Counted from the first letter of the stretch, positions 37,245 to 47,730 are shown. The stretch: 57,446 nucleotides of DNA from an uncultured Pelagibacteraceae bacterium (GCA_902615425.1 CACMPD010000007.1:1-57446), one strand, 5' to 3'. Made by a program: numbers and translations. Notes: generated from the letters alone by a model not told the origin.

Positions 37245-38164
37245 TAATGATTGTTAATCCGATTTTGTTGTAGCTTAGCAAAATCTTCATCTGCATGATA
37301 AGAAGATCTTGTTAATGGTGATGACGAAACTAATAAAAACCCTTTTGCTTTCGCAATCCTTCCTAATTCATCAAATTCCTCTGGTGTGTAGTACCTATCA
37401 AGAGGATGATGTCTAACAGATGGTTGTAAGTATTGACCAATAGTTAAAAAATCTACATCAGCAGCTTTTAAATCATCCATTACTTGTAAAATTTCATCTT
37501 TTTTTTCACCTAGGCCAACCATTATCCCTGATTTAGTAAAAATTTTCTTATTTATCATTTTAGCATTTTTCAAAAGTTCTAAAGATGCGAAATATCTAGA
37601 ACCAGGTCTTACTTTTAGATAAAGACTAGGAACAGTTTCAATATTGTGATTAAAAACATCAGGATTGGCATCTAAAACTTTTTTATAAGCATCACCCTTT
37701 CTTAAAAAATCAGGAGTTAAAACTTCAATTGTAGTATTTGGATTTGTTTTTCTTGTTTGGTTAATAACCTCAAAAAAATGATTTGAACCACCATCATCTA
37801 AGTCATCTCGATCAACTGATGTTATTACGACATGTTTTAAATTTAATTTTTTTACAGCCTCAGAAATTTTTATTGGTTCAAGATTATCTAGTTTTCCTGG
37901 TTTACCAGTTTTTACATCACAAAAAGCACATGCTCTTGTACATGTATCACCCATAATCATAAACGTAGCATGTCTTTTACTCCAACATTCAGTGATATTT
38001 GGGCAATTAGCTTCCTGACAAACTGTTACAAGATTATTTTTATTTACAATTGTTTTTGTTAAAAAAAATTCTTTGCTATTTACTAATTTTGATCGTATCC
38101 AATCTGGTTTTTTTTTAATTGGATTTATAGGTTTATTCTGCTTTTCTGGATGTCTAATTTTCAT
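37244..38164 (-). CDS. lipA: Lipoyl synthase
   Basis: A 306-residue radical-SAM enzyme that inserts sulfur into octanoyl groups on lipoyl domains. Both clusters are intact: the auxiliary CX4CX5C motif at Cys49, Cys54, Cys60, and the radical-SAM CX3CX2C at Cys75, Cys79, Cys82. The C-terminal serine ligand motif RSSYHA is also present. It overlaps ftsB by 11 bases. In many relatives the pyruvate dehydrogenase genes lie between ftsB and lipA; here they do not. Confidence 0.97.
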   Translation of the reverse strand: MKIRHPEKQNKPINPIKKKPDWIRSKLVNSKEFFLTKTIVNKNNLVTVCQEANCPNITECWSKRHATFMIMGDTCTRACAFCDVKTGKPGKLDNLEPIKISEAVKKLNLKHVVITSVDRDDLDDGGSNHFFEVINQTRKTNPNTTIEVLTPDFLRKGDAYKKVLDANPDVFNHNIETVPSLYLKVRPGSRYFASLELLKNAKMINKKIFTKSGIMVGLGEKKDEILQVMDDLKAADVDFLTIGQYLQPSVRHHPLDRYYTPEEFDELGRIAKAKGFLLVSSSPLTRSSYHADEDFAKLQQNRINNH

Positions 38165-38456
38165 TTTTTTTAATTATGTAAATTTTTTCATTTTTTTTAC
38201 CAAATATGAACCTTTCTCTAATCAAAGATTCTATATAATCAAGATCTAGATTGTCACTTAATAATGAATTCTTAAATTCCAAGTCGGTTATTTGGTTAAT
38301 TATTGAAGATTCTTGTTTTTTTAAGTTTTTTAAAATCTCCTTTTTCTCAAAATATGAAATTAATCCTCTTTGACCGGATAAAAGATTAAAAAAGAAATAA
38401 AGAATCAGAAAAGTAGAAACTAATAAAAGGTAATTTTTTTTTAATCTTTGAAGCAT
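38154..38456 (-). CDS. ftsB: FtsB/DivIC septum formation protein
   Basis: A 100-residue single-span protein: short cytoplasmic N-terminus, membrane span about 10-26 ([17 protein letters not shown]), then a coiled coil (about 34-68) and a C-terminal [16 protein letters not shown] segment typical of DivIC/FtsB. It links early and late divisome proteins. Position directly after eno supports the call. Its start overlaps the enolase stop by one base. Confidence 0.85.
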   Translation of the reverse strand: MLQRLKKNYLLLVSTFLILYFFFNLLSGQRGLISYFEKKEILKNLKKQESSIINQITDLEFKNSLLSDNLDLDYIESLIRERFIFGKKNEKIYIIKKNEN

Positions 38457-39711
38457 TAATGAATCTTATTCATTCTAGCTTTTTTTCCAAGTTCTTCTTC
38501 TATACGAATTAATTGATTATATTTTGCTACTCTCTCAGATCTAGCTAAAGATCCTGTTTTTATTTGGTTTGAGTTAGTACCTACCGCTAAATCAGCAATA
38601 AATGTGTCTTCACTATCTCCTGATCGATGTGAAATAATAGTATTAAATCCAATAGTTTGAGCAAATCTTATGACATCAAGTGTTTCGGTAACTGTACCAA
38701 TTTGATTTAGTTTTATCAAAATTGAGTTTGATGAAACATTTAGAAATCCCTTTTTTAACCTTTCCAAATTTGTAACATAGAGATCATCTCCAACTATCTG
38801 CACTTTTTTAGTAGATCTCATTAATTTACTCCACGACGTCCAATCATTTTCAGAAAATGGATCTTCAATCGATTTAATTTTATATTTATTAATCATTTTT
38901 TTATATTCTGAAATTGTTTTATCAACAGAAACATATTTTTTGAGTGAATAGAATATTTACCTTTTTTAAATAATTCATTTGCTGCAACATCCAAACAAAT
39001 TGAAACATCTTTTCCATTTCTAAATCCTGATTTTTTGATTGATAAAACAATTAAATCTAAGGCCTGATTGTTGCTATTAATCATCGGTGCAAATCCACCT
39101 TCATCACCAACTGATGTAGCTAAACCTTTTGCTTTAATTAATTTACTTAAGTTTTTTATTACTAAATAACATATTCTCATTGCTTCAGAAACAGATTTTG
39201 CTTTATCTGGTCTAATCATAAATTCTTGAATTCTAAGACCATTATTAGCGTGTGCTCCACCATTAATAATATTCATTAATGGATAAGGTAATTGAAAATT
39301 TTTTGTTGCATAAAAAGATTTATAAAGAGGAATTCTTTTTACTTTAGCTGATAATTTTTTTGTAGCCATCGATACTGATAATATTGCATTAGCTCCTAGT
39401 TTTGTCTTTTGCTTAGTCCCATCTAAATTAATAAGTATTTCATCTATTCTTTCTTGATCATGTATGTTTTTATTTCTTAAAGCTCTAGATATTTTAGAAT
39501 TAATTAAATTTATTGCTGAGAATACACTTTTGCCTAAATATCTTTTATTATTCGTATCTCTTTTTTCGTAGGCTTCATAAGTACCTGTAGAAGCTCCTGA
39601 GGGACATATTGCTTTTGCACTTTTGTTTTTAACATAAACCTCTGCTTCAATAGTTGGATTTCCTCTACTATCAAAAACTTGTCTTGCTTTAACTTTTAGA
39701 ATTTTACTCAC
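38456..39711 (-). CDS. eno: Enolase, interrupted by a one-base frameshift
   Basis: Enolase (2-phosphoglycerate to phosphoenolpyruvate) split over two frames. The N-terminal part (39711-38893, GTG start) has [16 protein letters not shown] and VGDEGGFAP (Glu204); the C-terminal part (38896-38456) has [31 protein letters not shown] and [10 protein letters not shown]. The break maps to an A-run of six on the minus strand (plus-strand T-run 38936-38941). Seven A would restore [20 protein letters not shown] and a 418-residue enolase, close to the usual 425. All other catalytic motifs are intact, so a homopolymer sequencing error is most likely; slippage or a true mutation is possible. Confidence 0.9.
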
Positions 39712-40536
39712 TTAATTTTTAATAAGATTATCTATATCGCTTAATTGTTTTAGAAGATCTTCTAATTTATCTAATGGTACCATGTTAGGCCCATCAGATG
39801 GAGCATTATCTGGATCTTGATGAGTTTCAATAAAAACTCCTGCAACTCCAACTGCAACTGCAGCTCTTGCTAGATATTCAACAAACTCTCTTTGACCACC
39901 ACTTTTTTCTCCAAGACCACCTGGTTGTTGCACTGAATGTGTTGCATCAAAAATTACTGGATAACCATTCTTAGCCATTATTGGTAACGACCTCATGTCG
40001 GAAACTAAAGTGTTGTATCCGAAACTTGCACCTCTTTCAGTTACTAATATTTTGTCATTTCCAGACTCTGAAATTTTCTTTGTTACATTAACCATATCCC
40101 ATGGTGCAAGAAATTGACCTTTTTTTACATTAATAATTTTATTTGTTTTAGCTGCAGCAATTAACAAGTCTGTTTGTCTACATAAAAAAGCTGGGATTTG
40201 TAAAACATCAACATGTTTTGAAACGATTGCACATTGCTCAGCATTATGAATGTCTGTTAGGATAGGGACATTTAATTCTTTTTTAATTTTATCAAACACA
40301 GGCAATGAAGCTTCTAATCCAGCTCCCCTTTTGCCTTTTAAGCTTGTTCTGTTCGCTTTATCAAATGAAGTTTTGTAAATAAATCCAAGACCAAATTTTG
40401 AAGTAATTTCCTTAATTTTTCCTGCCATATCCATTGCATGTTGTTCACTTTCAAGCTGGCAGGGTCCAGAAATTATACAAATCTTATCATTGTTCGAAAT
40501 ATCTATTTTTCCACAATTTACTTTAATGCTACTCAT
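39712..40536 (-). CDS. kdsA: KDO-8-phosphate synthase
   Basis: A 274-residue aldolase-type enzyme condensing arabinose-5-phosphate with phosphoenolpyruvate. Motifs: ISGPCQLES near the N-terminus, FKTSFDKANRTS (as YKTSFDKANRTS), GAGLE, LTDIH and FDATHSVQQPGG. It feeds KDO to LPS, consistent with the lpx genes at the end of the window. The pyrG stop overlaps its ATG by 4 bases, and eno follows with its GTG one base after the kdsA stop region. Confidence 0.96.
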   Translation of the reverse strand: MSSIKVNCGKIDISNNDKICIISGPCQLESEQHAMDMAGKIKEITSKFGLGFIYKTSFDKANRTSLKGKRGAGLEASLPVFDKIKKELNVPILTDIHNAEQCAIVSKHVDVLQIPAFLCRQTDLLIAAAKTNKIINVKKGQFLAPWDMVNVTKKISESGNDKILVTERGASFGYNTLVSDMRSLPIMAKNGYPVIFDATHSVQQPGGLGEKSGGQREFVEYLARAAVAVGVAGVFIETHQDPDNAPSDGPNMVPLDKLEDLLKQLSDIDNLIKN

Positions 40537-42149
40537 TTATGATTTTTTGATGCTTTGATAAAAGATGAGAATAATGGATGTGGAGCAAAAGGTCTAGATT
40601 TAAATTCTGGATGAAACTGTACTCCAATAAACCAAGGATGATTTTTTAACTCAATGATCTCAGGTAAAAAACCATCAGGCGATAAACCAGAAAAACTCAT
40701 TCCTTTTTTTTCAAATTTGTCTTTTAGATTGATGTTAACTTCATATCTGTGTCGGTGTCTTTCTTTGATAATCTTTTTTCCATAAATTTTTTTAATTTTA
40801 GAATTATTTTGTAATTTTGCATCATAAGAACCTAATCTCATTGTTCCACCTAGATTTTTATCAGTTCCCTTGATAGTTTTTCCATCTTTAATCCACTCAT
40901 TTATTAATCCAATTACAGGTATACCATTTCTATCAAATTCACTCGAAGTTGCTTTTTTTAAATTTAATTGATTTCTCGCAAATTCTATAATTGCCATTTG
41001 CATTCCATAACATATCCCAAGAAAAGGAACTTTATTTTTTCTAGCATATTTTATTGACTCTATTTTTCCAGTTGTTCCTCGTTTACCAAAACCACCAGGT
41101 ATTAATATACCTGAAATGTGTTTAAGTTTTGATTTGATCTCAGAAACTTTTAATTTTTCAGAGTCAATTCTTACTAAATTTACCTTTACATTATTTTGAA
41201 TACCACCATGAGTAAGAGCTTCATCTAAAGATTTGTAAGCATCTTTTAATTCAACATATTTACCAATTATGGCAATATTCACCTGTTTTTTAGTTTGTAA
41301 AATAATTTTAGTTATTTTTTTCCAGGGTTTAAGGTTTACAGGTTTTTTTGATTTAAGCTTGAAATAATTTAATACTTGAACATCAAGTTTCTCTCTAAAA
41401 AAACTTATCGGTGCTTCATAAATTGTTCTTACATCAACAGTTTCTATTACATTTTTAATATCTACGTTGCAGAAAAGTGAAATTTTTTTACGATGCTCTA
41501 ACGGGATGGGTCTTTCTGATCTACATATTATAATGTCAGGTTGAACACCTATGCTTCTCAATTCTTTAACAGAATGTTGTGTAGGTTTAGTTTTAATTTC
41601 ATCTGAGGACTTTAAATAAGGTACTAAAGTAAGATGGATAAATAATGCATTTTTTTTTCCTATATCATTTGCAAATTGTCTTATGGCCTCAACAAATGGT
41701 AGACTCTCAATATCACCAACAATTCCACCAATTTCACAAATAACAAAATCTTCTTTAGATGAATCATTCTTTATAAACTCTTTTATTCTATCAGTTATAT
41801 GTGGAATAACTTGAACTGTTTTTCCAAGATATTTTCCTTCACGTTCTTTTTTTAATACATCACTATAAATTTTACCTGTTGTGATGTTATCTGACTTCTT
41901 TGCAGATACTCCGGTAAATCTCTCATAATGACCAAGATCTAAATCTGTTTCGGCACCATCATCAGTTACAAAAACCTCTCCGTGTTGAAATGGACTCATT
42001 GTTCCAGGATCTACATTTAAATAAGGATCTAATTTCCTTAATCTAACTTTATACCCTCTCGATTGAAGTAAATAAGCTAGAGATGCAGAAGAGAGACCTT
42101 TTCCTAATGATGAAACCACGCCGCCCGTGACAAAAATAAATCGCGCCAT
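40533..42149 (-). CDS. pyrG: CTP synthase
   Basis: A 538-residue CTP synthase converting UTP to CTP with glutamine. The N-terminal synthase domain starts FIFVTGGVVSSLGKGLSSASL with PYLNVDPGTMSPFQHGEVFVTDDGAE-type motifs. The C-terminal glutamine amidotransferase domain has nucleophile Cys380 (FLGICYGMQ) and the His-Glu pair in GVQFHPEF. Length matches the family. Lies between secG and kdsA as in other Alphaproteobacteria. Confidence 0.97.
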   Translation of the reverse strand: MARFIFVTGGVVSSLGKGLSSASLAYLLQSRGYKVRLRKLDPYLNVDPGTMSPFQHGEVFVTDDGAETDLDLGHYERFTGVSAKKSDNITTGKIYSDVLKKEREGKYLGKTVQVIPHITDRIKEFIKNDSSKEDFVICEIGGIVGDIESLPFVEAIRQFANDIGKKNALFIHLTLVPYLKSSDEIKTKPTQHSVKELRSIGVQPDIIICRSERPIPLEHRKKISLFCNVDIKNVIETVDVRTIYEAPISFFREKLDVQVLNYFKLKSKKPVNLKPWKKITKIILQTKKQVNIAIIGKYVELKDAYKSLDEALTHGGIQNNVKVNLVRIDSEKLKVSEIKSKLKHISGILIPGGFGKRGTTGKIESIKYARKNKVPFLGICYGMQMAIIEFARNQLNLKKATSSEFDRNGIPVIGLINEWIKDGKTIKGTDKNLGGTMRLGSYDAKLQNNSKIKKIYGKKIIKERHRHRYEVNINLKDKFEKKGMSFSGLSPDGFLPEIIELKNHPWFIGVQFHPEFKSRPFAPHPLFSSFIKASKNHK

Positions 42150-42189
42150 GGAAGTATCTTATAGCGAATAAAAAAGAAAATTAAAAGTA

Positions 42190-42492
42190 TTAATTATTAT
42201 TTTCTGGAATAGCAGGAGTATCCTCTGCTTTTTCCTCAATAGTATCCAAAACAGATGATGTAGGTGTTAATTCTCCTCTAGATACAATTGTAAGTGCTAA
42301 ACTACAAATTATAAATAAAGTGGCAACAACTGCTGTTGCTTTGGTCATAAAATTACCTGCTGATCTGGAAAACATGAAACTTTCCTGAGAAACTCCAATT
42401 CCTAAAGCACCACCCTCAGACTTTTGCATCAAAACTAGTAATACCAAAATTAAACCAAATATGATGTTCAAAATTAACAATATATTTTCCAT
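42190..42492 (-). CDS. secG: Preprotein translocase subunit SecG
   Basis: A 100-residue two-span protein. Span 1 (about 2-20, ILLILNIIFGLILVLLVLMQ) leads into KSEGGALGIG, the SecG signature loop; span 2 covers about 50-68. An acidic low-complexity tail (DTIEEKAEDTPA) follows. Part of SecYEG. The tpiA stop is 6 bases upstream. Confidence 0.9.
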   Translation of the reverse strand: MENILLILNIIFGLILVLLVLMQKSEGGALGIGVSQESFMFSRSAGNFMTKATAVVATLFIICSLALTIVSRGELTPTSSVLDTIEEKAEDTPAIPENNN

Positions 42493-42498
42493 GAAGGG

Positions 42499-43236
42499 TT
42501 AATTATATGTTTTTTTAATTATATCAATAAATTTTTTAGGATCTTGTGATGCCCCACCTATTAAGTAACCATCAATATTATTTATAGATTTTAATTGATT
42601 AATATTTTTTGGATTTACTGAGCCACCATAAAGAACTTTGCAATTCTTTTTTTCTTTTTTAATAAAACTGATTGTCTTAAATAAGTCATCAGATTTTGGT
42701 ATAATTCCTGTACCAATTGACCAAACTGGTTCATAAGCGATAATAATTTTTTTATTATTTTTAATATTTTTTAGACCTTCTTTAATCTGTTTATTTAAAA
42801 CACTTTTAGTAATTTTTTTTTTTTTTGCTTTAAGCGTCTCACCAATACAAAAAATTACCTTCAGCCCAGACTTTAATGCGCTTTTAATTTTTAGATTTAT
42901 TAATTTATCAGTTTCACCAGATTGTCTATTTTCGGAGTGGCCAATAATAATATATTTAGCACCAACACTTTTTAACATAGAAGAATTGACTGAACCTGTA
43001 AAAGCACCAAAAACCTCCTGCTCATGACAATTTTGAGCACCAATTTCAATATTTGATCCTCTCAATTTTTTTGACATTGGCTCTATTAAAGTGCTAGGTG
43101 GGCAGTAAATTATTTTCAAAGACTTTCTTTTTTTGAAGTTTTTAAAAAATTTAACAACTCTATTCAGCGTATTTAACGAATTTAAAACACCAAACATTTT
43201 CCAATTAGCAATAAAATACATATATTTATTTGTCAT
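42499..43236 (-). CDS. tpiA: Triose-phosphate isomerase
   Basis: A 245-residue TIM-barrel enzyme interconverting dihydroxyacetone phosphate and glyceraldehyde-3-phosphate. Active-site residues are Asn11 and Lys13 (ANWKMF), His100 (IIGHSENR) and Glu169 (AYEPVWSIGTG). Divergent from the ppiD-like gene across 54 bases, an arrangement common in Alphaproteobacteria. Confidence 0.96.
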   Translation of the reverse strand: MTNKYMYFIANWKMFGVLNSLNTLNRVVKFFKNFKKRKSLKIIYCPPSTLIEPMSKKLRGSNIEIGAQNCHEQEVFGAFTGSVNSSMLKSVGAKYIIIGHSENRQSGETDKLINLKIKSALKSGLKVIFCIGETLKAKKKKITKSVLNKQIKEGLKNIKNNKKIIIAYEPVWSIGTGIIPKSDDLFKTISFIKKEKKNCKVLYGGSVNPKNINQLKSINNIDGYLIGGASQDPKKFIDIIKKTYN

Positions 43237-43290
43237 GAGGCTTATTTTAATTTATAGGTTTGCTTTTTATAGATCAATAAATTTATAGTA

Positions 43291-44709
43291 ATGATTAGTA
43301 ATTTAAGAAATTTTGCAAAAACTAAGTTTGCTGGTTTGTTAGTTTTTATAATGATAATTCCATTTGTATTTTGGGGTATGGGTGGAATGTTCAGTAGTGG
43401 TAATACTAACAATGTTGCTAAAATTAATAATAATAGTATCTCCACTGAAGATTTTATTGATTACATAAATAAATCAGGAATCCCTGAAAAAACAATCAGA
43501 GAAAATTTAGAGCAAAACATTATTGAAGAAATTCTGTCTGGTTTAGTTTCTACTACTTTACTGGATCTAGAAATAAAAGATTTTGAACTAAGTATCTCAG
43601 AAATAACTTTATTAAAGAAGATAAAAGAAAATAAAAATTTTCTTGATGAAAATGGAGTTTTTCAAAGAATTAAATACGAAAAATTTTTATTAGAAAATAA
43701 TTTATCTGCTCCGGGATTTGAACAGAGACTTAAATTACGAGAATTGCAAAGAAATCTTTTTGATTATATTGGTGCTGGTACAACCTCCCCTCAATTTCTT
43801 ACAACAAAACTATTTAAAGAAGAAAATCAAAAACTTGAAATAGAATTTATTGATTTAAATGATTTTTATGTAAATAAAGATGATATTACAGATAAAGAAT
43901 TAGAAAATTTTATTAAGGATAATAAAGATGAGTTAAAAATAGAGTACTTAGATTTCAGCTACACAATCATAAATCCTAAAAATTTAATTGGAGTAGATGA
44001 TTTCAATCAGTCTTTTTTTGACAAAATTGATGAAATTGAAGTTGCAATATCCAATGAAATTGATTTTAAAACAATCACATCAAATTTTGATTTAAACTCG
44101 GTTGATATTAGTAATTTTAGATTTTCTACAGATAAAAATGAAATTGAAAAAAAAATTTATGAATTAAGAAATAATAAATTTGATATTTTTGAAAATAAAA
44201 ATGATTATATCCTATATAACATAAAAAATATTACCCAAAAATCACCAGATTTAAGTGATAAACAAATTAAAGAAGAAGTGCTCGAATTAGTTTTTCAAAA
44301 AAATAAATTTGATTATAACCAAAAATTATTAAATGAAATAACCAATAAAAAATTCAATGACAACAATTTTTTAGAGATGGGAAAAGATAAGATCCAGGTA
44401 ATAAATTTGAATTCAGTGCGAGATAATAAAAAATTTGATATTAATGCTGTTGAAGTTTTATATAGCTTACCTGAGAAATCATTTACTTTAATAAATGATG
44501 AAAATAACAATATTTACCTAGCAAAAGTCAAAAAATTTGAAAAACAAATCATAGATACAAATAAAGAAGAATTTAAACAATATATTACAAAACAAAATTC
44601 TAACAACAAAAATTCATTATTAAAATCTTATGATACATTTTTAAATGATAAATATGATGTTTCTTTAAATCAACAGACTATTGAACGAGTTAAAAACTAT
44701 TTTAAATGA
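43291..44709 (+). CDS. PpiD-like membrane-anchored periplasmic foldase
   Basis: A 472-residue SurA-N-type protein with one N-terminal membrane span (about 14-32, FAGLLVFIMIIPFVFWGMGGMF) and a large periplasmic part. The SurA_N chaperone region covers about 40-170. The parvulin PPIase domain expected after it is not recognisable, with no conserved GGDLGW-type motif; residues about 200-310 could be a degenerate version. It is shorter than E. coli PpiD (623 aa). Probably a chaperone near SecYEG for outer-membrane proteins. Overlaps trpE by 4 bases. Confidence 0.75.
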   Translation: MISNLRNFAKTKFAGLLVFIMIIPFVFWGMGGMFSSGNTNNVAKINNNSISTEDFIDYINKSGIPEKTIRENLEQNIIEEILSGLVSTTLLDLEIKDFELSISEITLLKKIKENKNFLDENGVFQRIKYEKFLLENNLSAPGFEQRLKLRELQRNLFDYIGAGTTSPQFLTTKLFKEENQKLEIEFIDLNDFYVNKDDITDKELENFIKDNKDELKIEYLDFSYTIINPKNLIGVDDFNQSFFDKIDEIEVAISNEIDFKTITSNFDLNSVDISNFRFSTDKNEIEKKIYELRNNKFDIFENKNDYILYNIKNITQKSPDLSDKQIKEEVLELVFQKNKFDYNQKLLNEITNKKFNDNNFLEMGKDKIQVINLNSVRDNKKFDINAVEVLYSLPEKSFTLINDENNNIYLAKVKKFEKQIIDTNKEEFKQYITKQNSNNKNSLLKSYDTFLNDKYDVSLNQQTIERVKNYFK

Positions 44710-46166
44710 AAATTAATCGAAGCTTCAAAGAATTCAAGTTTCGACATAGAAACAACGAAAATCAAATAATCTATACATCAAAAAAAGTAAAAAATGATGA
44801 AGAAATAATTAATTTAATTGATAACTTTTTAATTGAAAAAAATAGCTTTATTTTTGAGTCAGTAGAAAAAGGTAAGATTAGAGGCAGATATACTATATTT
44901 GGTAAAAATCCTGATAAAATTTGGGAATTTAATAATAATAATTCTTATTTAATAAAGAAAAATAAAAAAATTAAGTTAAGGGATAAACCAAAATATTTGA
45001 TTGAAAGAATAATTGAAGATTTTAAGTTTAAAACTCCTTATAAATTACCGAAAATTTGTTCTTTGATTTCAGGATATTTTTCATACGATGCAATTAGGTA
45101 CATCGAAAAAATCCCAAACAATTGTAAAGATGACTTAAAATTACCTGATGTTAGATTATTACGTCCAAGAACACTTATTATTCATGACAATTTGAAAAAG
45201 GAAATATTCTTTATCAATAATATTTTTAAAGATGAAAAAATTACAAATTACAAAAATAAATATAAAGATATCCAATCTGAACTTTTCACGCTCTCCTTAC
45301 AATCATCAGTCAAAAAAATAGATAATGTAACAAATAATAAGTCAAAAAAAATTATAATTAATTCAAATACCTCTAAAAATAAATTTTTATCTATAGTTAA
45401 TAAGGCAAAAAAATACATTAAATTAGGAGATATATTTCAAGTCGTTTTAAGCCAGCGTTTTGAGACTAAATTGACAAAAAAACCAATCGATATTTATAAA
45501 AAATTGAGAATAACTAATCCATCTCCATTTATGTTTTTTTTTAATTTTACTGATTTTCAAATAATAGGTGCAAGTCCCGAAATATTAGTAAGGTTAAGAG
45601 ATGGCGAAATAACTGTAAGACCCATTGCCGGGACAAGACCTCGAGGAAAAACGCTTAAAGAGGATCATTTTTATGAGAAAGATTTACTTAAAGATAAAAA
45701 AGAGCTTTCTGAACATCTAATGTTATTAGATCTTGGAAGAAATGATGCTGGAAAGGTATCTAAGACTAATTCTGTTAAAGTTACTGAAAGTTTTATAATT
45801 GAAAGGTATTCACATGTAATGCATATAGTTTCGAACGTAATAGGTAAACATGATAAAAGATTTTCTAAATTTAAGTCTCTTTTAGCGGGTTTTCCAGCTG
45901 GAACTGTCTCTGGAGCTCCCAAAATAAGAGCTATGGAAATTATTGATGAACTAGAGTCTACAAAAAGGAAGGTTTATGCTGGTGGCATTGGGTATTTCGC
46001 GGCGAATGGAGAGTTTGATACATGTATTGCTTTAAGAACAGCTGTTGCAAAAAATAACAGATTTTATGTCCAAGCTGGAGCTGGGATTGTTGCAGATAGC
46101 AAACCATTAAAGGAATACGAAGAAACAGTAAATAAAGCAAAAGCTTTAATTAATGCGTTGAAATGA
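44706..46166 (+). CDS. trpE: Anthranilate synthase component I
   Basis: A 486-residue chorismate-utilising enzyme making anthranilate with TrpG. The N-terminal regulatory element appears as FESVEKGKIRGRYT near residue 49, where tryptophan feedback acts in the family. The catalytic half contains GDIFQVVLSQRFE, RPIAGTRPRG, ERYSHVMHIVSNV, FPAGTVSGAPKIRAMEII and GGIGYFAANGEFDTCIALRT. First of four overlapping or adjacent trp genes. Confidence 0.96.
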   Translation: MKINRSFKEFKFRHRNNENQIIYTSKKVKNDEEIINLIDNFLIEKNSFIFESVEKGKIRGRYTIFGKNPDKIWEFNNNNSYLIKKNKKIKLRDKPKYLIERIIEDFKFKTPYKLPKICSLISGYFSYDAIRYIEKIPNNCKDDLKLPDVRLLRPRTLIIHDNLKKEIFFINNIFKDEKITNYKNKYKDIQSELFTLSLQSSVKKIDNVTNNKSKKIIINSNTSKNKFLSIVNKAKKYIKLGDIFQVVLSQRFETKLTKKPIDIYKKLRITNPSPFMFFFNFTDFQIIGASPEILVRLRDGEITVRPIAGTRPRGKTLKEDHFYEKDLLKDKKELSEHLMLLDLGRNDAGKVSKTNSVKVTESFIIERYSHVMHIVSNVIGKHDKRFSKFKSLLAGFPAGTVSGAPKIRAMEIIDELESTKRKVYAGGIGYFAANGEFDTCIALRTAVAKNNRFYVQAGAGIVADSKPLKEYEETVNKAKALINALK

Positions 46167-46732
46167 AAAAGATAATTTTAATTGATAATTACGATAGTTT
46201 TACTTTTAATCTCTACCATTATCTGTCTTCATTAAAAGTGAATGTTGAAGTAATTAGAAATGATCAAATAACATCTCACGAAATTTTAAAAAAAAGATAT
46301 CATAAGATTGTAATTTCACCTGGACCTGGTAACCCCAATCAATCAGGTAATTGTCTTAAAATCGTTAAATCTTTATATAAAAAAATACCAATTCTCGGAG
46401 TTTGTTTAGGCCATCAAATTATAGGTCAAGTATTTGGCTCAAAAATTATTCAAGCTAGAAAGCTAATGCATGGAAAAACTAGTAAGATTTTTTCAAAAAA
46501 AGTTGGTATTTTAAAAAATCTCCCTAAAACGTTTGAAGCCACTCGATATCACAGCTTAATTATTGATAAAAAATCATTATCTAAAGATCTTGAAATTACT
46601 GCTCAGACTCAAGATGGACTAATAATGGGAGTACAACATAAGAAATATCATATACATGGAGTGCAATTTCACCCTGAAAGTATTAAAACTAAATTAGGAA
46701 TTAAAATTTTAAAAAATTTTATAAGAATTTAG
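46163..46732 (+). CDS. trpG: Anthranilate synthase component II (glutamine amidotransferase)
   Basis: A 189-residue class I amidotransferase with the triad Cys81 (GVCLGHQ), His170 and Glu172 (QFHPES). It supplies ammonia to TrpE; the same subunit often also serves aminodeoxychorismate synthase (PabA). ISPGPGNPNQ near residue 51 is the oxyanion-loop motif. Overlaps trpE by 4 bases. Confidence 0.95.
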   Translation: MKKIILIDNYDSFTFNLYHYLSSLKVNVEVIRNDQITSHEILKKRYHKIVISPGPGNPNQSGNCLKIVKSLYKKIPILGVCLGHQIIGQVFGSKIIQARKLMHGKTSKIFSKKVGILKNLPKTFEATRYHSLIIDKKSLSKDLEITAQTQDGLIMGVQHKKYHIHGVQFHPESIKTKLGIKILKNFIRI

Positions 46733-46737
46733 AATTA

Positions 46738-47730
46738 ATGAAACAATTCATTGAAAAAATTAAGAAAAAGGAAAATTTAACTTTTGATGAAAGTAAATCT
46801 GCTTTTGAATTATTGATGGAGGGTAAAGCAGAAGAACAAGAAATATTTGATTTTTTGACACTTTTATCAGCAAAAGGTGAATCTTCTGATGAGGTAGCTG
46901 GTGGAGTTTTTGTTCTTAGAAACAAATCTAAAAGAGTAAATGTAGAAAATTGTGTTGATACTTGTGGAACTGGTGGGGATGGTATGAATACACTTAATAT
47001 ATCAACAGCTGCAGCATTATTACTTTCGAGTATGGGTGTTAAAGTAGCTAAACATGGAAATAAAGCTGTATCCTCAAAATGTGGATCTGGTGATGTTCTA
47101 GAGGCTTTAAATATAAAAATAAATTTAGAACCAAAAGATATTGAAAATCAAATTAATGATAATAATTTCGGATTCATGTTTGCACCCAACTATCATAGTG
47201 CAATGAGATTTGTGGGACCTACAAGAAAAAAAATTGGAAAAAGAACTATATTCAATATGATCGGACCTTTGAGTAGCCCTGCTCTTGTAAAAAGACAAGT
47301 TATTGGTGTTTTTGATAAAAAACTATTAAAAATATTTGCTAATGCTTTAAAAAATTTAGATATTAAATTTGCTTGGATAGTTAATAGTGAAGATGGATTA
47401 GATGAAATTTCACCTTATGCTAAAACCAATGTAATTCAATTAAAAGGTGGTGTCATCTCTGAGATTATTATTGATCCAAATAAGTTAAATATAAATGCAG
47501 ATAAGTTTGAAAATCTCATTGGTAATGATGCAGCTTATAATGCAGATAGAATGATTAATATATTTAAAGGTGAGGATAATGATTTTTCTAAAGCAGTTTG
47601 TTTAAATGCTGCAGCAGGATTAGTTGTTAATGAAACTCATCAGAATTTCAATAAAGCTTATGATGATGCTAGAAAACACATTTTATCAGGTCGAACATTT
47701 AAACAATTAGAGAAAATTCAAAATGACTGA
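46738..47730 (+). CDS. trpD: Anthranilate phosphoribosyltransferase
   Basis: A 330-residue TrpD attaching phosphoribose to anthranilate. Motifs: CGTGGDGMNTLNIST (PRPP-binding loop), KHGNKAVSSKCGSGDVLEALN, FAPNYHSAMRFVGPTRKKIGKRTIFNM-type substrate segment and the NSEDGLDEIS acidic loop. Length matches the family. Overlaps trpC by 8 bases. Confidence 0.96.
   Translation: MKQFIEKIKKKENLTFDESKSAFELLMEGKAEEQEIFDFLTLLSAKGESSDEVAGGVFVLRNKSKRVNVENCVDTCGTGGDGMNTLNISTAAALLLSSMGVKVAKHGNKAVSSKCGSGDVLEALNIKINLEPKDIENQINDNNFGFMFAPNYHSAMRFVGPTRKKIGKRTIFNMIGPLSSPALVKRQVIGVFDKKLLKIFANALKNLDIKFAWIVNSEDGLDEISPYAKTNVIQLKGGVISEIIIDPNKLNINADKFENLIGNDAAYNADRMINIFKGEDNDFSKAVCLNAAAGLVVNETHQNFNKAYDDARKHILSGRTFKQLEKIQND

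Noticed and set aside
43242..43445. 67-residue hydrophobic minus-strand ORF opposite the start of the ppiD-like gene
   Set aside because: Its hydrophobicity comes from reading the complement of the ppiD membrane span; it overlaps the tpiA/ppiD promoter and has no supporting signal.
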